Source: Chloroflexota bacterium (GTDB taxonomy: Bacteria > Chloroflexota > Dehalococcoidia > Lucifugimonadales > Lucifugimonadaceae). From it: a stretch of 43,567 nt of DNA. A program made the position numbers and the translations under genes. The number at the start of each line of letters is the position of its first letter. The stretch's first letter is position 1. Positions 16,344 to 24,213 of this stretch are shown in pieces. A model generated the notes under the pieces. It saw nothing but the letters and a program-made list of their open reading frames with translations. It did no database searches and was not told the origin of the DNA. Where the stretch lies: positions 1 to 43,567 of the forward strand of contig JADFHP010000006.1 of assembly GCA_022567135.1 (NCBI GenBank), given 5' to 3'.

Positions 16344-16419
16344 GCCGGGCAGCCGGCCTCAAGCCGACGTTATGAGATAAGTTATATCAACTCCCGGCGG
16401 CGACCGCTACCGGTGCATC

Positions 16420-16794
16420 TCATGATTTGACTCCAATAAATTCGCTCCCGACCGCTGCGGGCGGCGACGTGAGGCCTGCGCGTCCGGCCAGTTGGCGCAG
16501 GGAACTCCTGACGGACTCGCTGCCAGCATCCGCTGCCGCGGGCCGGGCGGAGACGATCACGTCCTGTCCGTTAATGCAGCGAATATCTCGGATGCTCTCC
16601 CGTATTTTTCTCTTGACCCTGTTGCGTACGACGGCATTACCTACGCGGCGGCTAACGGCCAGGCCCCAGCGCGTCTGATCAGGCTCCGACGGGGCCACTA
16701 TGAGCACGAAGAGCCGGTCGCTGACCCTTTTGCCATGCGATCTGACATGGTCGAAATCGGCGCGTTTTCGCAATCGCTGATCGCGGCTAACCAT
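16420..16794 (-). CDS. rnpA: Ribonuclease P protein component
   Basis: A 124-aa protein subunit of RNase P, which assists the catalytic RNA in maturing tRNA 5' ends. LRKRADFDHVRSHGKRV and the family signature GLAVSRRVGNAVVRNRVKRKIRE (the RNR motif) are unmistakable. I start at the ATG at 16794 (MVSRDQRLRKR), since homologues begin just before this block; the ORF-track start is a TTG nine codons earlier. No strong Shine-Dalgarno is visible, consistent with reading from the rpmH transcript 51 nt upstream. The C-terminal 25 residues are unconserved. Confidence 0.95.
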   Translation of the reverse strand: MVSRDQRLRKRADFDHVRSHGKRVSDRLFVLIVAPSEPDQTRWGLAVSRRVGNAVVRNRVKRKIRESIRDIRCINGQDVIVSARPAAADAGSESVRSSLRQLAGRAGLTSPPAAVGSEFIGVKS

Positions 16795-16845
16795 GGGTCC
16801 AATCCAAGTTTGCCAATCCAAACAGGCCAGTTGCGGCCTGGCGGA

Positions 16846-16983
16846 TCAGACAGTAAGGGAGGAACGGCCGCGCTGCCGTCGTCGGCTGAGCACGCGGCGC
16901 CCTCCTCGGGTGAGCATCCTTCGGCGAAACCCGTGGACACGTGCGCGGCGGCGTTTTTTCGGTTGATAGGTACGAAAAGGCAT
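16846..16983 (-). CDS. rpmH: 50S ribosomal protein L34
   Basis: A 45-aa ribosomal protein, too short for the ORF track. Reading the minus strand from the ATG at 16983 gives [23 protein letters not shown]...[15 protein letters not shown], a complete L34 (family pattern TYQPxxRRRxRxHGFRxRM...GRxVLxxRRxKGRxxLxV). It is the first gene of the canonical rpmH-rnpA-yidD-yidC-jag cluster. A perfect TATAAT lies about 29 nt upstream of the start codon. The overlapping 103-codon ORF in the track (16698-17009) is a shadow. Confidence 0.96.
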   Translation of the reverse strand: MPFRTYQPKKRRRARVHGFRRRMLTRGGRRVLSRRRQRGRSSLTV

Positions 16984-17011
16984 ATCGTCTCGATAACTTT
17001 ATGAATCACAG

Positions 17012-17017
17012 ATTATA
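17012..17017 (-). promoter_or_regulatory. Probable -10 box for the rpmH operon
   Basis: On the minus strand the sequence reads CGTTATAATCTG, a perfect TATAAT 28 nt before the rpmH ATG, in the gap divergent from the GreA-like gene. No good -35 (TTGACA) lies at 16-18 nt spacing, so the match rests on the -10 alone. It implies a short leader of about 20 nt. Confidence 0.55.
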
Positions 17018-17196
17018 ACGAATCGACGTCGGAGTCTGTGTGCCGGGGGGACGCGGATTTGCCTGACGGCGGGCGCTTACTTACAATCAATACAGGCAAA
17101 CACAGCCGGCGGACCCGAATCTTTATCCTGCCGCATGGCCTTCTTCCCCGGCCAATCGCCTCCAAGTCACCCACAGTCACAGGGAGTGGATTACTC

Positions 17197-18030
17197 TTGG
17201 CAACCGAAACTGGCGTCGCGACTGAGACTATCTCCGATCTTCAGCTCACCTCTGCTCTCGCCGAGTATATCCAGACGGTTTCGGAGAACGATAAGAAGCA
17301 GGCCCAGACAGAGTTGGCCAAGTTCAGCCGCTGGGTAGGAATGGACAGGATGGTCTCCACGCTGGCGCCACCGGAGATAGGCGAATACAGCGACATTGTC
17401 AGCGCCAGGGGTACCGCTCCGGGCGCCACGGAGCGGCTGGCCGCGGTGAAGCTGTTCCTGGCATATCTGAAGAAGAATGGTCTGATCGAAACGGGCCTTG
17501 CGCAGCATTTACGTGTCCGGAAGGGGCGGTCAACCGGGGCGAAGAAGACCACGGCGGAAACCAGGGTTGTGCAGCTCACCAAGCAGGGACATACAGAACT
17601 GGTGAAGCGCCTTGAGGAGTACCGCGGAGGCCGGCAACATCTGGCCGAAGAGATCCATCGCGCTGCGCAGGACAAGGACGTCCGCGAAAATGCTCCACTG
17701 GAGGCGGCGAGGGAAGCGCAGGGTTTGCTGATGTCTAAGATCGCAGAGGCGGAAGCGACGCTTCGGGCCGCGGTCATCATCGACGAGTCCGGAAAGAAAT
17801 CCGCGAATCAGATCATCCGCCTGGGCAGTAATATCACGCTGCAGGATCCCGCCACCGGAAAATCGATGGCCTGTCAGATCGTTGAGGCTAACGAGGCCAA
17901 TCCGCTCAACTCGAAGATTTCGAATGTCTCGCCGGTTGGCGCGGCGGTCATCGGCAAGGCCGTTGGCGACCAGGTGACTGTCTCCACCCCCAGGGGCGAA
18001 CAGACCTACGTCATCGTGAAGACCCGGTAA
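17197..18030 (+). CDS. GreA/GreB-like transcription factor with N-terminal recombinase core-binding (SAM-like) domain
   Basis: A 277-aa two-part protein. Residues about 20-108 (LAEYIQTVSENDKKQAQTEL...AAVKLFLAYLKKNGLIETGLAQHL) have the pattern of the core-binding domain of tyrosine recombinases (helix-rich, 'F..YL...GLIE.N.A'). No catalytic recombinase domain follows. Residues about 125-277 are GreA-like: a coiled coil with DVRENAPLEAAREAQ (GreA: DLSENAEYHAAKEEQ, both acidic tip residues kept as Asp161 and Glu164), then an FKBP-like end with SPVGAAVIGKAVGDQVTV. It probably acts in the RNA polymerase secondary channel, with the extra domain perhaps binding DNA. The TTG start at 17197 follows GGGAG; the upstream 53 codons look non-coding. 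Confidence 0.87.
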   Translation: MATETGVATETISDLQLTSALAEYIQTVSENDKKQAQTELAKFSRWVGMDRMVSTLAPPEIGEYSDIVSARGTAPGATERLAAVKLFLAYLKKNGLIETGLAQHLRVRKGRSTGAKKTTAETRVVQLTKQGHTELVKRLEEYRGGRQHLAEEIHRAAQDKDVRENAPLEAAREAQGLLMSKIAEAEATLRAAVIIDESGKKSANQIIRLGSNITLQDPATGKSMACQIVEANEANPLNSKISNVSPVGAAVIGKAVGDQVTVSTPRGEQTYVIVKTR

Positions 18031-18142
18031 CACCGGGACCCGCCATTCCCCGAATCTCGTATCTGCAGGGCCCGCTCTGGCCGGTAGGCGCGATATAGAT
18101 TCGGTTCTGGGCAGCGAGAGGGCGAAAATCAGAAACTGGTTC

Positions 18143-19411
18143 TTGCTCGGAGCCGCCGCCGCGGTCATGGTTCCGGCGGTCCTGTTCCGGCTATTTTTTG
18201 ATCTCGGCGAGCCGTGGCAGGAATCCCTCATCTTCGGGATTGGGATCGTCGGCGCTGCATTGCTGCTGGCGTGGGCGGCCGAAGCGGCGCAGGTCGAGAT
18301 TTCTGCCGGCCTGGCGATTGCGCTGGTCGCCCTGCTCACCGTTCTGCCCGAATATGCGGTCGACATGACTTTCGCGTGGAAGGCCGGCACCGACCCCGCG
18401 CTACCCGCCTTTCTCGCCGACGCCACCGGAACTGTTCCCGAGCCGGGCTCCCTCGCGTTGCCGGCCGCCAACCTGACCGGGGGAAATCGGCTTTTATCGG
18501 GCTTGGGCTGGCCAATTATCATTCTTCTTTTCTGGTGGCGGCGCAGGCAGTACGTTCACCTGACGAAAGAGGTGTCCCCGGAGATCATCGTGCTCGGGCT
18601 GGCGGGCCTTTATTCGATATTGATCTTCGCCAGGGCCGAGATTGCGCTCTGGGATGCCGCCGTCCTGTTCATCCTCTTCGGCGTGTATCTGTGGCTCATC
18701 TCGAAACCCGGTGGGGAACAGGAAGGGGAGATGTTCGGTCCTCCGGGCGTGATCGTCGCGTTACCAAAGATACGACGCAGGCTGATCATCATTGCTCTGT
18801 TCGCGGGTGCGGGCGCTGTGGTCGGGATCGCCGCCGAGCCGTTTGCAGATGGGCTCGTTGAGACCGGCAAGCAGTTCGACATCAGCGAGTTTCTTCTCGT
18901 CCAGTGGGTCGCCCCCCTCGCTTCGGAATCGCCGGAGATACTCGTCGCCTCCATCTTCACCCTGCGTGGCAATCCCATGTTTGGAATGGCGGCACTGATC
19001 TCTGCTGCTGTCAACCAGTGGACTCTGCTTGTCGCTTCGCTGCCGATAGTGTTCAGTCTTGGTCTTGGTGAAGCGCACTCATTGCCACTGAACAGCCAGC
19101 AGCAGGCAGAGATATTTCTGACCCTGGCCCAGATCCTGTTCGCCGTCACGCTCGTTTCCAAGCTCCAGGTCGGTTGGGTGGGGGCGGCTTTTCTGTTCGT
19201 AATATTTGTCGGGGCAATCGTCACTCAGGTAATTTTCGAGGAGGTGGTCCCCAACCACGATGTCGGGGTGTTCTTCAGATACGCATTCGGTGTCACCTTC
19301 CTGGTGCTGGCCGCAGTAATGATGGCTTATGACCGGCGGCATCTGTGGGGGATCAGAGATCGGTCCGTAGAGTTTTACGAAGCTCTGAGGGAACGGGCAG
19401 GAGTCACTTGA
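18143..19411 (+). CDS. Sodium/calcium exchanger-like membrane antiporter (CaCA family)
   Basis: An integral membrane protein of about 420 aa with roughly ten transmembrane segments. The two inverted alpha-repeats of the Ca2+:cation antiporter family are recognisable: ALVALLTVLPEYAVDMTFAW in the first half and QWVAPLASESPEILVASIFTLRGN in the second, each with the ion-coordinating acid (PEY and SPE). ANLTGGN and NQWTLL sit where the paired Asn motifs are expected. The transported ion is unproven. Start is uncertain: the listed TTG at 18143 lacks a nearby Shine-Dalgarno. AGAGGG at 18117-18122 sits 5 nt before an in-frame ATC (18128-18130), giving (M)RNWFLLGAAAAV. It overlaps the next gene by 4 nt (TTGA). 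Confidence 0.83.
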   Translation: MLGAAAAVMVPAVLFRLFFDLGEPWQESLIFGIGIVGAALLLAWAAEAAQVEISAGLAIALVALLTVLPEYAVDMTFAWKAGTDPALPAFLADATGTVPEPGSLALPAANLTGGNRLLSGLGWPIIILLFWWRRRQYVHLTKEVSPEIIVLGLAGLYSILIFARAEIALWDAAVLFILFGVYLWLISKPGGEQEGEMFGPPGVIVALPKIRRRLIIIALFAGAGAVVGIAAEPFADGLVETGKQFDISEFLLVQWVAPLASESPEILVASIFTLRGNPMFGMAALISAAVNQWTLLVASLPIVFSLGLGEAHSLPLNSQQQAEIFLTLAQILFAVTLVSKLQVGWVGAAFLFVIFVGAIVTQVIFEEVVPNHDVGVFFRYAFGVTFLVLAAVMMAYDRRHLWGIRDRSVEFYEALRERAGVT

Positions 19412-22305
19412 GTACGGCAACCGCAGCGGAAAGGGACCAGCTCAGGGCCGAGCTTGAAAGGGTGGTCTCGGGCGAGGTGCGCTTCGACAGCTACACCCGG
19501 GCGATCTACGCGACAGATGCGTCCATCTACCAGATGGACCCGGTGGGAGTGGTGCTGCCGCGCGACGCGGCGGACGTGCAGGCGGTGATCGAGACGTGCA
19601 GCCGGCATAAGGTTGCGGTGTTGCCGCGCGGCGGCGGGACGAGTCTATCCGGACAGACGGTGAACCACGCTGTCGTGATCGACTTCTCCAAATACATGCA
19701 CGACGTTCTGGAGATCAACCCCGAAGAGCGGTGGGTACGGACACAGCCGGGGATCACGCTCGATGAGTTGAATCGCCGGGTTCAGCCTCACGGCCTCATG
19801 TTCACGCCGGATCCCAGCACCTCCAGCCGCGCGAACGTTGGCGGGGCAATGGGCAATAACTCGTGCGGCTCGCATTCGATCATCTACGGCAAGACCGTGG
19901 ACCACGTCCTGGAGATGGACGTGACGCTGTCAGACGGGGCTCAGGTTGTCTTCGGCCTGCGGGAGGGAGCGGCCCTGGAGTCCATCCTGGCCCGTGATGG
20001 GCTGGAGGGAGATATCTATCGGGGGGTCCGAGAGATCTCGGCTCGCGCCTCGGCTGCAGTTGAAGAGAGGTTCCCGAAGATATTGCGCCGCGTAGGCGGC
20101 TACAACATCGACCGCACCCAGGACCCGTCATCACTCGATCTGACTCAGGTTCTGGTCGGGTCCGAGGGTACGCTGGCCGCGTTCACAGCGGCGAGATTGA
20201 ACCTGGTGCCGATTCCGAAGCATAAGGTCCTGGGAGTGGTTCATTTCAACGGCCTGATCGAGTCGATGGAAGCGACGGTCGCGATCCTCGAAGAGTCGCC
20301 GTCGGCAGTCGAGCACGTCGGCTCAATGATCATCAGCCAGGCGCGGCAGTCGCTGGGCTTTTCGCGTTCGCTCGGGTTCTTGCAGGGCGAGCCAAGTGAC
20401 GTTCTGGTGGTGGAGTTCAGCGGCGACGATGCAGGCGAAGTGAAGGCGAAGCTCGACGGGCTCGTGGCGAGCCTTGAGCGCAAGAAGCTTGGCTACGCGA
20501 CGACAAAGCTCTATGCAACGGCCGAGCAGAATCAGGTCGCAGATTTTCGGCGCGCAGGTCTCGGCCTGCTGATGAGCGTTGAGGGCGAGGCCAAGCCGCT
20601 GCCGTTCGTGGAAGACACGGCAGTATCTCCTGAGAAGCTCCCCGAGTATGTTGCCCGGTTTGACGAAATCGTCAAAAGCCATGGGACCGAGGCGGGCTAC
20701 TACGGTCACGCCAGCGTCGGCTGCATGCATATCCGTCCGCTGGTGAACATTAAATCGATCGATGGCATCGAGAAGATGGAGGCGATTGCCGGGGACATCG
20801 CCGATCTCGTGCTTGAGTTCGGTGGAGCGTTTTCCGGCGAACACGGCGATGGCATTGTGCGCGGCTTCTGGACGGAGAAGATGTTCGGGCGTGAACTGAC
20901 GCAGGCGTTCCGGGACGTCAAGAAGGCGTTTGATCCGAAGGGCATCATGAATCCGGGCAAGATTTTCGATACCCCGGATATAAAGGACAACCTGCGATTC
21001 GGTGACGCGTATCGCACGGCCCCGGTGGCCACGCGGATGGACTTCACATCGGAGGGCGGCTTCGCGGGCGCGGTGGAGATGTGCAACGGGGTTGGCGCCT
21101 GCCGGCAGTTGGACGCGGGGGCGATGTGCCCGTCTTACATGGCGACACGCGAGGAGGAGCACTCCACGCGCGGCAGGGCCAACGCGCTGAGATTCGCGCT
21201 GTCCGGCAGGTTGCCGCTGGAAAACCTGGCATCGAAGCGGATGATGCAGGTGTTAGACCTCTGTCTCGGGTGCAAGTCTTGCAAGGCGGAGTGCCCGTCC
21301 AGCGTCGATATGGCGAAGATCAAGTACGAATACCTCTATCAGTACTACAAGACCCGGCGCGTGCCGCTGGGGTCACGAATTGTCGCCGACATCCACCGGC
21401 TGAATGCCCTGGCTGCGCCGATTGCGCCGCTTGCGAATGCGGCGAATCGGTCGCTTCCCGCCCGCATCGTGTTGGAGATAGTCGCAGGGTTCGACCGCTC
21501 CAGGCCGATGCCGAAAGTGGTTCGTCAGACCTTCCAGAAGTGGTTCGACGGACGGAAACCGGCGGGTGTTGGGACGCGCGGGCAGATCGTACTGTTCCAC
21601 GATACGTTCATGAACTTCAACCACCCGAGTATCGGGGTCTCGGCGACTCGTTTGCTGGAGGCGCTGGGGTTCGAGGTTGTGGTGCTCAAGGACCGCAAGT
21701 GCTGCGGCAGGCCGATGATCTCCAAGGGTCTTCTGGACAAGGCCGGCGATAACGCCCGGCACAACGTCGATCTGCTGGAACCGTACGTTCAGAAGGGGAT
21801 GAAAATCGTCGGCTGCGAGGCCAGCTGCGTCTCGGCGATCACGGACGACTGGCCGGACCTGCTCGGCGGCGATGAAAAAGCGAAGAAAGTCGCCGGGGCC
21901 GTTGTCACGATCGAGCAGTTGCTCGTCGAGACCGCGGGTGATGGCGGCCAGCAGATCGAGTGGTCCGACCTGCGGAAAGAGGTGCGATTCTTCGGACACT
22001 GCCACCAGCGTGCGCTGGCTGGAACTGCGGAGTCTGTGGCGGCCCTCAACATGCCGCCCGGTTACGAGGCTAGCGAGATTTCGGCAGGCTGCTGCGGCAT
22101 GGCGGGGTCGTTCGGCTACGAGAAGAGCCACATCGAGGTGGCGACGGCTGCCGGCGAGGACAGGCTGTTCCCGGCGGTGCGGGATGCTTCGCCGGATACT
22201 GAGATAGCGACTTCCGGCGTATCTTGCCGGGAGCAGATCGGCTTCAACACCGAGCGTGAGTCGCGCCATGTGGTCGAGATACTCGCCGACGCCCTGCCCG
22301 ACTAG
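19408..22305 (+). CDS. Fused FAD-linked oxidase and Fe-S/CCG oxidoreductase (GlcD-GlcF type, D-lactate dehydrogenase-like)
   Basis: A 965-aa respiratory-type dehydrogenase, oxidising a 2-hydroxyacid such as D-lactate or glycolate. The N-terminal half is an FAD-binding type 4 domain (VAVLPRGGGTSLSGQ; GNNSCGSHSIIYGKT) followed by the FAD-oxidase C domain (HASVGCMHIRPL, SGEHGDGIVRG). Two ferredoxin-like clusters follow: CNGVGACRQ...CPS near 557 and CLGCKSCKAECP near 618. Two CCG domains end the protein: KCCGRPM near 764 and GCCGMAGSFGYEKSH near 894. This fused layout is common for D-lactate dehydrogenases. I start at TTG 19408, which overlaps the exchanger stop as TTGA and has AGGAG 4 nt upstream. 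A larC fragment lies convergently just beyond, recalling lactate metabolism. Confidence 0.92.
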   Translation: MSTATAAERDQLRAELERVVSGEVRFDSYTRAIYATDASIYQMDPVGVVLPRDAADVQAVIETCSRHKVAVLPRGGGTSLSGQTVNHAVVIDFSKYMHDVLEINPEERWVRTQPGITLDELNRRVQPHGLMFTPDPSTSSRANVGGAMGNNSCGSHSIIYGKTVDHVLEMDVTLSDGAQVVFGLREGAALESILARDGLEGDIYRGVREISARASAAVEERFPKILRRVGGYNIDRTQDPSSLDLTQVLVGSEGTLAAFTAARLNLVPIPKHKVLGVVHFNGLIESMEATVAILEESPSAVEHVGSMIISQARQSLGFSRSLGFLQGEPSDVLVVEFSGDDAGEVKAKLDGLVASLERKKLGYATTKLYATAEQNQVADFRRAGLGLLMSVEGEAKPLPFVEDTAVSPEKLPEYVARFDEIVKSHGTEAGYYGHASVGCMHIRPLVNIKSIDGIEKMEAIAGDIADLVLEFGGAFSGEHGDGIVRGFWTEKMFGRELTQAFRDVKKAFDPKGIMNPGKIFDTPDIKDNLRFGDAYRTAPVATRMDFTSEGGFAGAVEMCNGVGACRQLDAGAMCPSYMATREEEHSTRGRANALRFALSGRLPLENLASKRMMQVLDLCLGCKSCKAECPSSVDMAKIKYEYLYQYYKTRRVPLGSRIVADIHRLNALAAPIAPLANAANRSLPARIVLEIVAGFDRSRPMPKVVRQTFQKWFDGRKPAGVGTRGQIVLFHDTFMNFNHPSIGVSATRLLEALGFEVVVLKDRKCCGRPMISKGLLDKAGDNARHNVDLLEPYVQKGMKIVGCEASCVSAITDDWPDLLGGDEKAKKVAGAVVTIEQLLVETAGDGGQQIEWSDLRKEVRFFGHCHQRALAGTAESVAALNMPPGYEASEISAGCCGMAGSFGYEKSHIEVATAAGEDRLFPAVRDASPDTEIATSGVSCREQIGFNTERESRHVVEILADALPD

Positions 22306-22328
22306 TCGCCGGTTGCGCTGTACTTCCC

Positions 22329-22817
22329 TCATATCGCCGTCACATTGGGGTTGCCGGGGGTGTCGCGGCCGCCGAGTCCGTAGCCGATCTGATCGACGGC
22401 GATATTGACCGGTTCGAACGAGGCGATCTGGGTTAGCAGCGCTGCACCAGTCGGAGTGACCGTCTCACCTTCCGGGAAGTCGGGTCCGACGGTGCGGAGC
22501 GGCGCACCCGCCGCGGCGAATATCTCCATGGTGGCGAGGGCGGGAACGGGCAGCACGCCATGCCGGGTTTTTACCATGCCCCTCCCGGCCGGAAAGGTGG
22601 AGCAGAAGACCTGCGCCACACCGAGTTCTTCGAGGCCGCTCAGCACGCCGAGGACGTCGACAAGCGTATCGACTGTTCCGAGCTCGTGCGGCATGTCGTG
22701 GTGATCGCCGGTTCGATGGGCCCGGGCCTCGCCTTCCATCAGCACCGGCACCGGTCTCGAAGGCTCGTTTAGCCCGTAATTCGTCCCTGCGAGTGGACAG
22801 TTTTGCAGAGCGCGCAT
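22329..22817 (-). pseudogene. Fragment of larC (nickel-pincer cofactor insertion protein, DUF111)
   Basis: The residues from about 27 onward align with the middle of LarC, which inserts nickel into the lactate racemase cofactor. MEGEARAHRTGDHHDMPHELGTVDTLVDVLG matches, without gaps, the LarC pattern L.EAEA.VHG..VE.VHFHELGAVD. Further matches are FPAGRGMVKTRHGVLPVPALATMEI, ETVTPTGAALL and IGYGLGGRDTPGNPNV. The first 100 or so residues of LarC, and its C-terminal domain after GYG..RD, are missing. Homology stops close to where an enolase-superfamily fragment begins on the other strand. I read it as a remnant, although an open 162-codon frame remains and a stand-alone small protein is possible. 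No larA, larB or larE is in the window. Confidence 0.7.
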
Positions 22818-22996
22818 CCTGTCTAACCCCTCTGGCTTTCCTGGATGTGTTCGGCGTGCGGTGCGACCCGATAGACCCAGAAGGCTTTATCTATCTGGCG
22901 CAGGGTCCGGGGCCGGGTTTCGAATTCAACTGGAACTACATCAAAAACAACCTGACTCAGGTCGTTATTTCGGCTGTTTATGGGGCCGATCTGTAA
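22793..22996 (+). pseudogene. C-terminal remnant of an enolase-superfamily (MR/MLE) gene
   Basis: The frame encodes LDVFGVRCDPIDPEGFIYLAQGPGPGFEFNWNYIKNN before its stop. The pattern 'x(L/V)P.GPG.G.(D/E)(L/F)x..(W/Y)(L/I)' is how mandelate racemase/rhamnonate dehydratase-type proteins end: compare LPTGPGIGLDMDEAAL and SDAPGFGLELKREWL in the two full-length members in this window. Only about 45 residues remain, and none of the metal-binding barrel is present upstream. It directly abuts, and slightly overlaps, the larC fragment on the opposite strand. This suggests a recombination or deletion junction near 22770-22820. Confidence 0.5.
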
Positions 22997-23072
22997 TTTC
23001 CGCGCGCGTTCTCACCGGGATTCGTTCTTATGAACGCTGTAAGATGCGTGGGAGTTCCCGGAATCTGGCAGT

Positions 23073-23450
23073 TTGGCGGATTTGATCGTGCACCAGCTAC
23101 CTCCACATATGAACAACCCGATGGCCATGGAAGCGGATTCGCGTCTCCGCCGAGAAAGGCTCCGAAAGGGCGGCCTGGGCGGAATGTCCACCAGTACGCT
23201 CATCGTCGTTCTGCCTTTCGCGCTCGTCTTCTGGGGCGCCCGCAGGATATATCGAAAAGCCACCGGCTACACAGCGCCGCCCGAGCCGGCGCCAGAGGTG
23301 CTGACCCGGTCTGATTTGAAGGCTGTGATGGACGATATATGTTCGGGGTCCGGGGCGGAGTTCGACGGTGACGGCAAGTCGGCAACCTGTGACCGCTGCG
23401 GCAAAGTGACCGGTGTGGCGTACGGCAAGCTCATGACGCACGGCTGGTAG
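23073..23450 (+). CDS. Small single-pass membrane protein with Cys3His knuckle, tandem copy 1
   Basis: A protein of up to 125 aa; the true start may be an internal ATG (23109 or later), as no Shine-Dalgarno clearly picks one. After a basic stretch (RLRRERLRKGG) comes one membrane segment, STSTLIVVLPFALVFWGARRIYRKATGY, a Pro-rich spacer, then a short cytosol-like domain ending CSGSGAEFDGDGKSATCDRCGKVTGVAYGKLMTHGW. The signature C-x15-C-x2-C-x13-H suggests one zinc site. It shares the (K/R)ATGY motif and this signature with the next two genes. I do not recognise a named family. Similar C.GSG...C..CG...G.L..H knuckles exist in small actinobacterial proteins, from memory. Confidence 0.7.
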   Translation: MADLIVHQLPPHMNNPMAMEADSRLRRERLRKGGLGGMSTSTLIVVLPFALVFWGARRIYRKATGYTAPPEPAPEVLTRSDLKAVMDDICSGSGAEFDGDGKSATCDRCGKVTGVAYGKLMTHGW

Positions 23451-23467
23451 GCACAGGCGTATCTCTG

Positions 23468-23809
23468 ATGGCACTCCTTCCCCCATTGCACGATTCGGAG
23501 AATCTGCGGGGGGAGATCGCGTACCGGCGGGAGCGGCTGACGAAAAGGGGCCCGTCGTTCTATTCGACCTCTCGGGTGATATTTATCGTCCCGCTGCTGG
23601 CCGTCTACTGGCTGATTCGAATGTTGTTCAGTCGGGCCACAGGCAGGTCTTTGCCAGGGCCAGAGGTATGGGTCACTGGAGACGGCGACCAATCGGCGAA
23701 CTGCGCCGGCTCCAAACGATCATCGAACGGCGGCCCGCTGGCGCGCTGCAGCGAGTGCGGAAAGTACGTCGGCCTGAGCAACGGCCGACTGCTGGTTCAC
23801 GGCCGATGA
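23468..23809 (+). CDS. Small single-pass membrane protein with Cys3His knuckle, tandem copy 2
   Basis: A 113-aa paralogue of its neighbours, starting 17 nt after copy 1. The N-terminus is charged (GEIAYRRERLTKRGPS) and is followed by a single membrane helix, TSRVIFIVPLLAVYWLIRMLFSRATGR. The C-terminal domain is CAGSKRSSNGGPLARCSECGKYVGLSNGRLLVHGR, i.e. C-x14-C-x2-C-x13-H with the same spacing from the last Cys to His as the other copies. The RRERL.K.G lead is shared with copy 1. Function is unknown. The tight spacing suggests co-transcription. Confidence 0.72.
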   Translation: MALLPPLHDSENLRGEIAYRRERLTKRGPSFYSTSRVIFIVPLLAVYWLIRMLFSRATGRSLPGPEVWVTGDGDQSANCAGSKRSSNGGPLARCSECGKYVGLSNGRLLVHGR

Positions 23810-23855
23810 GGCGTATTTACGGCAGTCGCCGGGTCGCTCGCCGGAGCTATTTCCG

Positions 23856-24200
23856 ATGAGGGGAATACCGCCACCAGTAGTGACGTACAGGGGTGAGGCG
23901 CGTCAGCGCATCCTTGCGCCCGAGGGGGCAAAGCCTGCGATTCCGATGATTGCGCTTCCTTTCTTACTGCCCGTATTGCTGCCGTTCTGGGCCGGGAGAT
24001 TCTTGTATCGAAAGATCACCGGCTATGAGCCGCCGCCACCGCAGGATGTGTTCGTGCCCGACCCGGAAGAGCTGGCGTCCGCGATCGACGCCATATGCGC
24101 AGGATCAGGACGCGAGGCTGATTCAGCCGGCGAGGGGTGCCCGGTGTGCGAACAGGACATCGGCGTGATGAACGGACGGCTGCTAACCCATATTCGATAG
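23856..24200 (+). CDS. Small single-pass membrane protein with Cys3His knuckle, tandem copy 3
   Basis: A 114-aa third member, with GGAG 9 nt before the ATG. Its membrane segment, MIALPFLLPVLLPFWAGRFLYRKITGYEPPPP, ends in the same YRK.TGY motif as copy 1. An acidic linker with DPEELASAIDAICAGSG follows, matching SDLKAVMDDICSGSG of copy 1. The metal-type signature is C-x13-C-x2-C-x13-H (ICAGSG...CPVCEQDIGVMNGRLLTHIR). The stop lies 13 nt before the convergent dehalogenase-like gene. Three diverged copies with preserved Cys/His spacing imply selection on a metal site, not decay. Confidence 0.74.
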   Translation: MRGIPPPVVTYRGEARQRILAPEGAKPAIPMIALPFLLPVLLPFWAGRFLYRKITGYEPPPPQDVFVPDPEELASAIDAICAGSGREADSAGEGCPVCEQDIGVMNGRLLTHIR

Positions 24201-24213
24201 TTCAGCAAAAGGT

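Noticed and set aside
16698-17009. 103-codon minus-strand ORF over rpmH
   Set aside because: Its sequence has no family pattern, whereas another frame encodes a complete L34; this is a shadow.
16984-17196. Replication origin near rpmH
   Set aside because: rpmH often neighbours dnaA/oriC, but no dnaA gene, no TTATNCACA-type boxes and no AT-rich unwinding region are visible.
20323-21162. 279-codon minus-strand ORF
   Set aside because: Antisense to the FAD/Fe-S dehydrogenase; typical GC-rich shadow.
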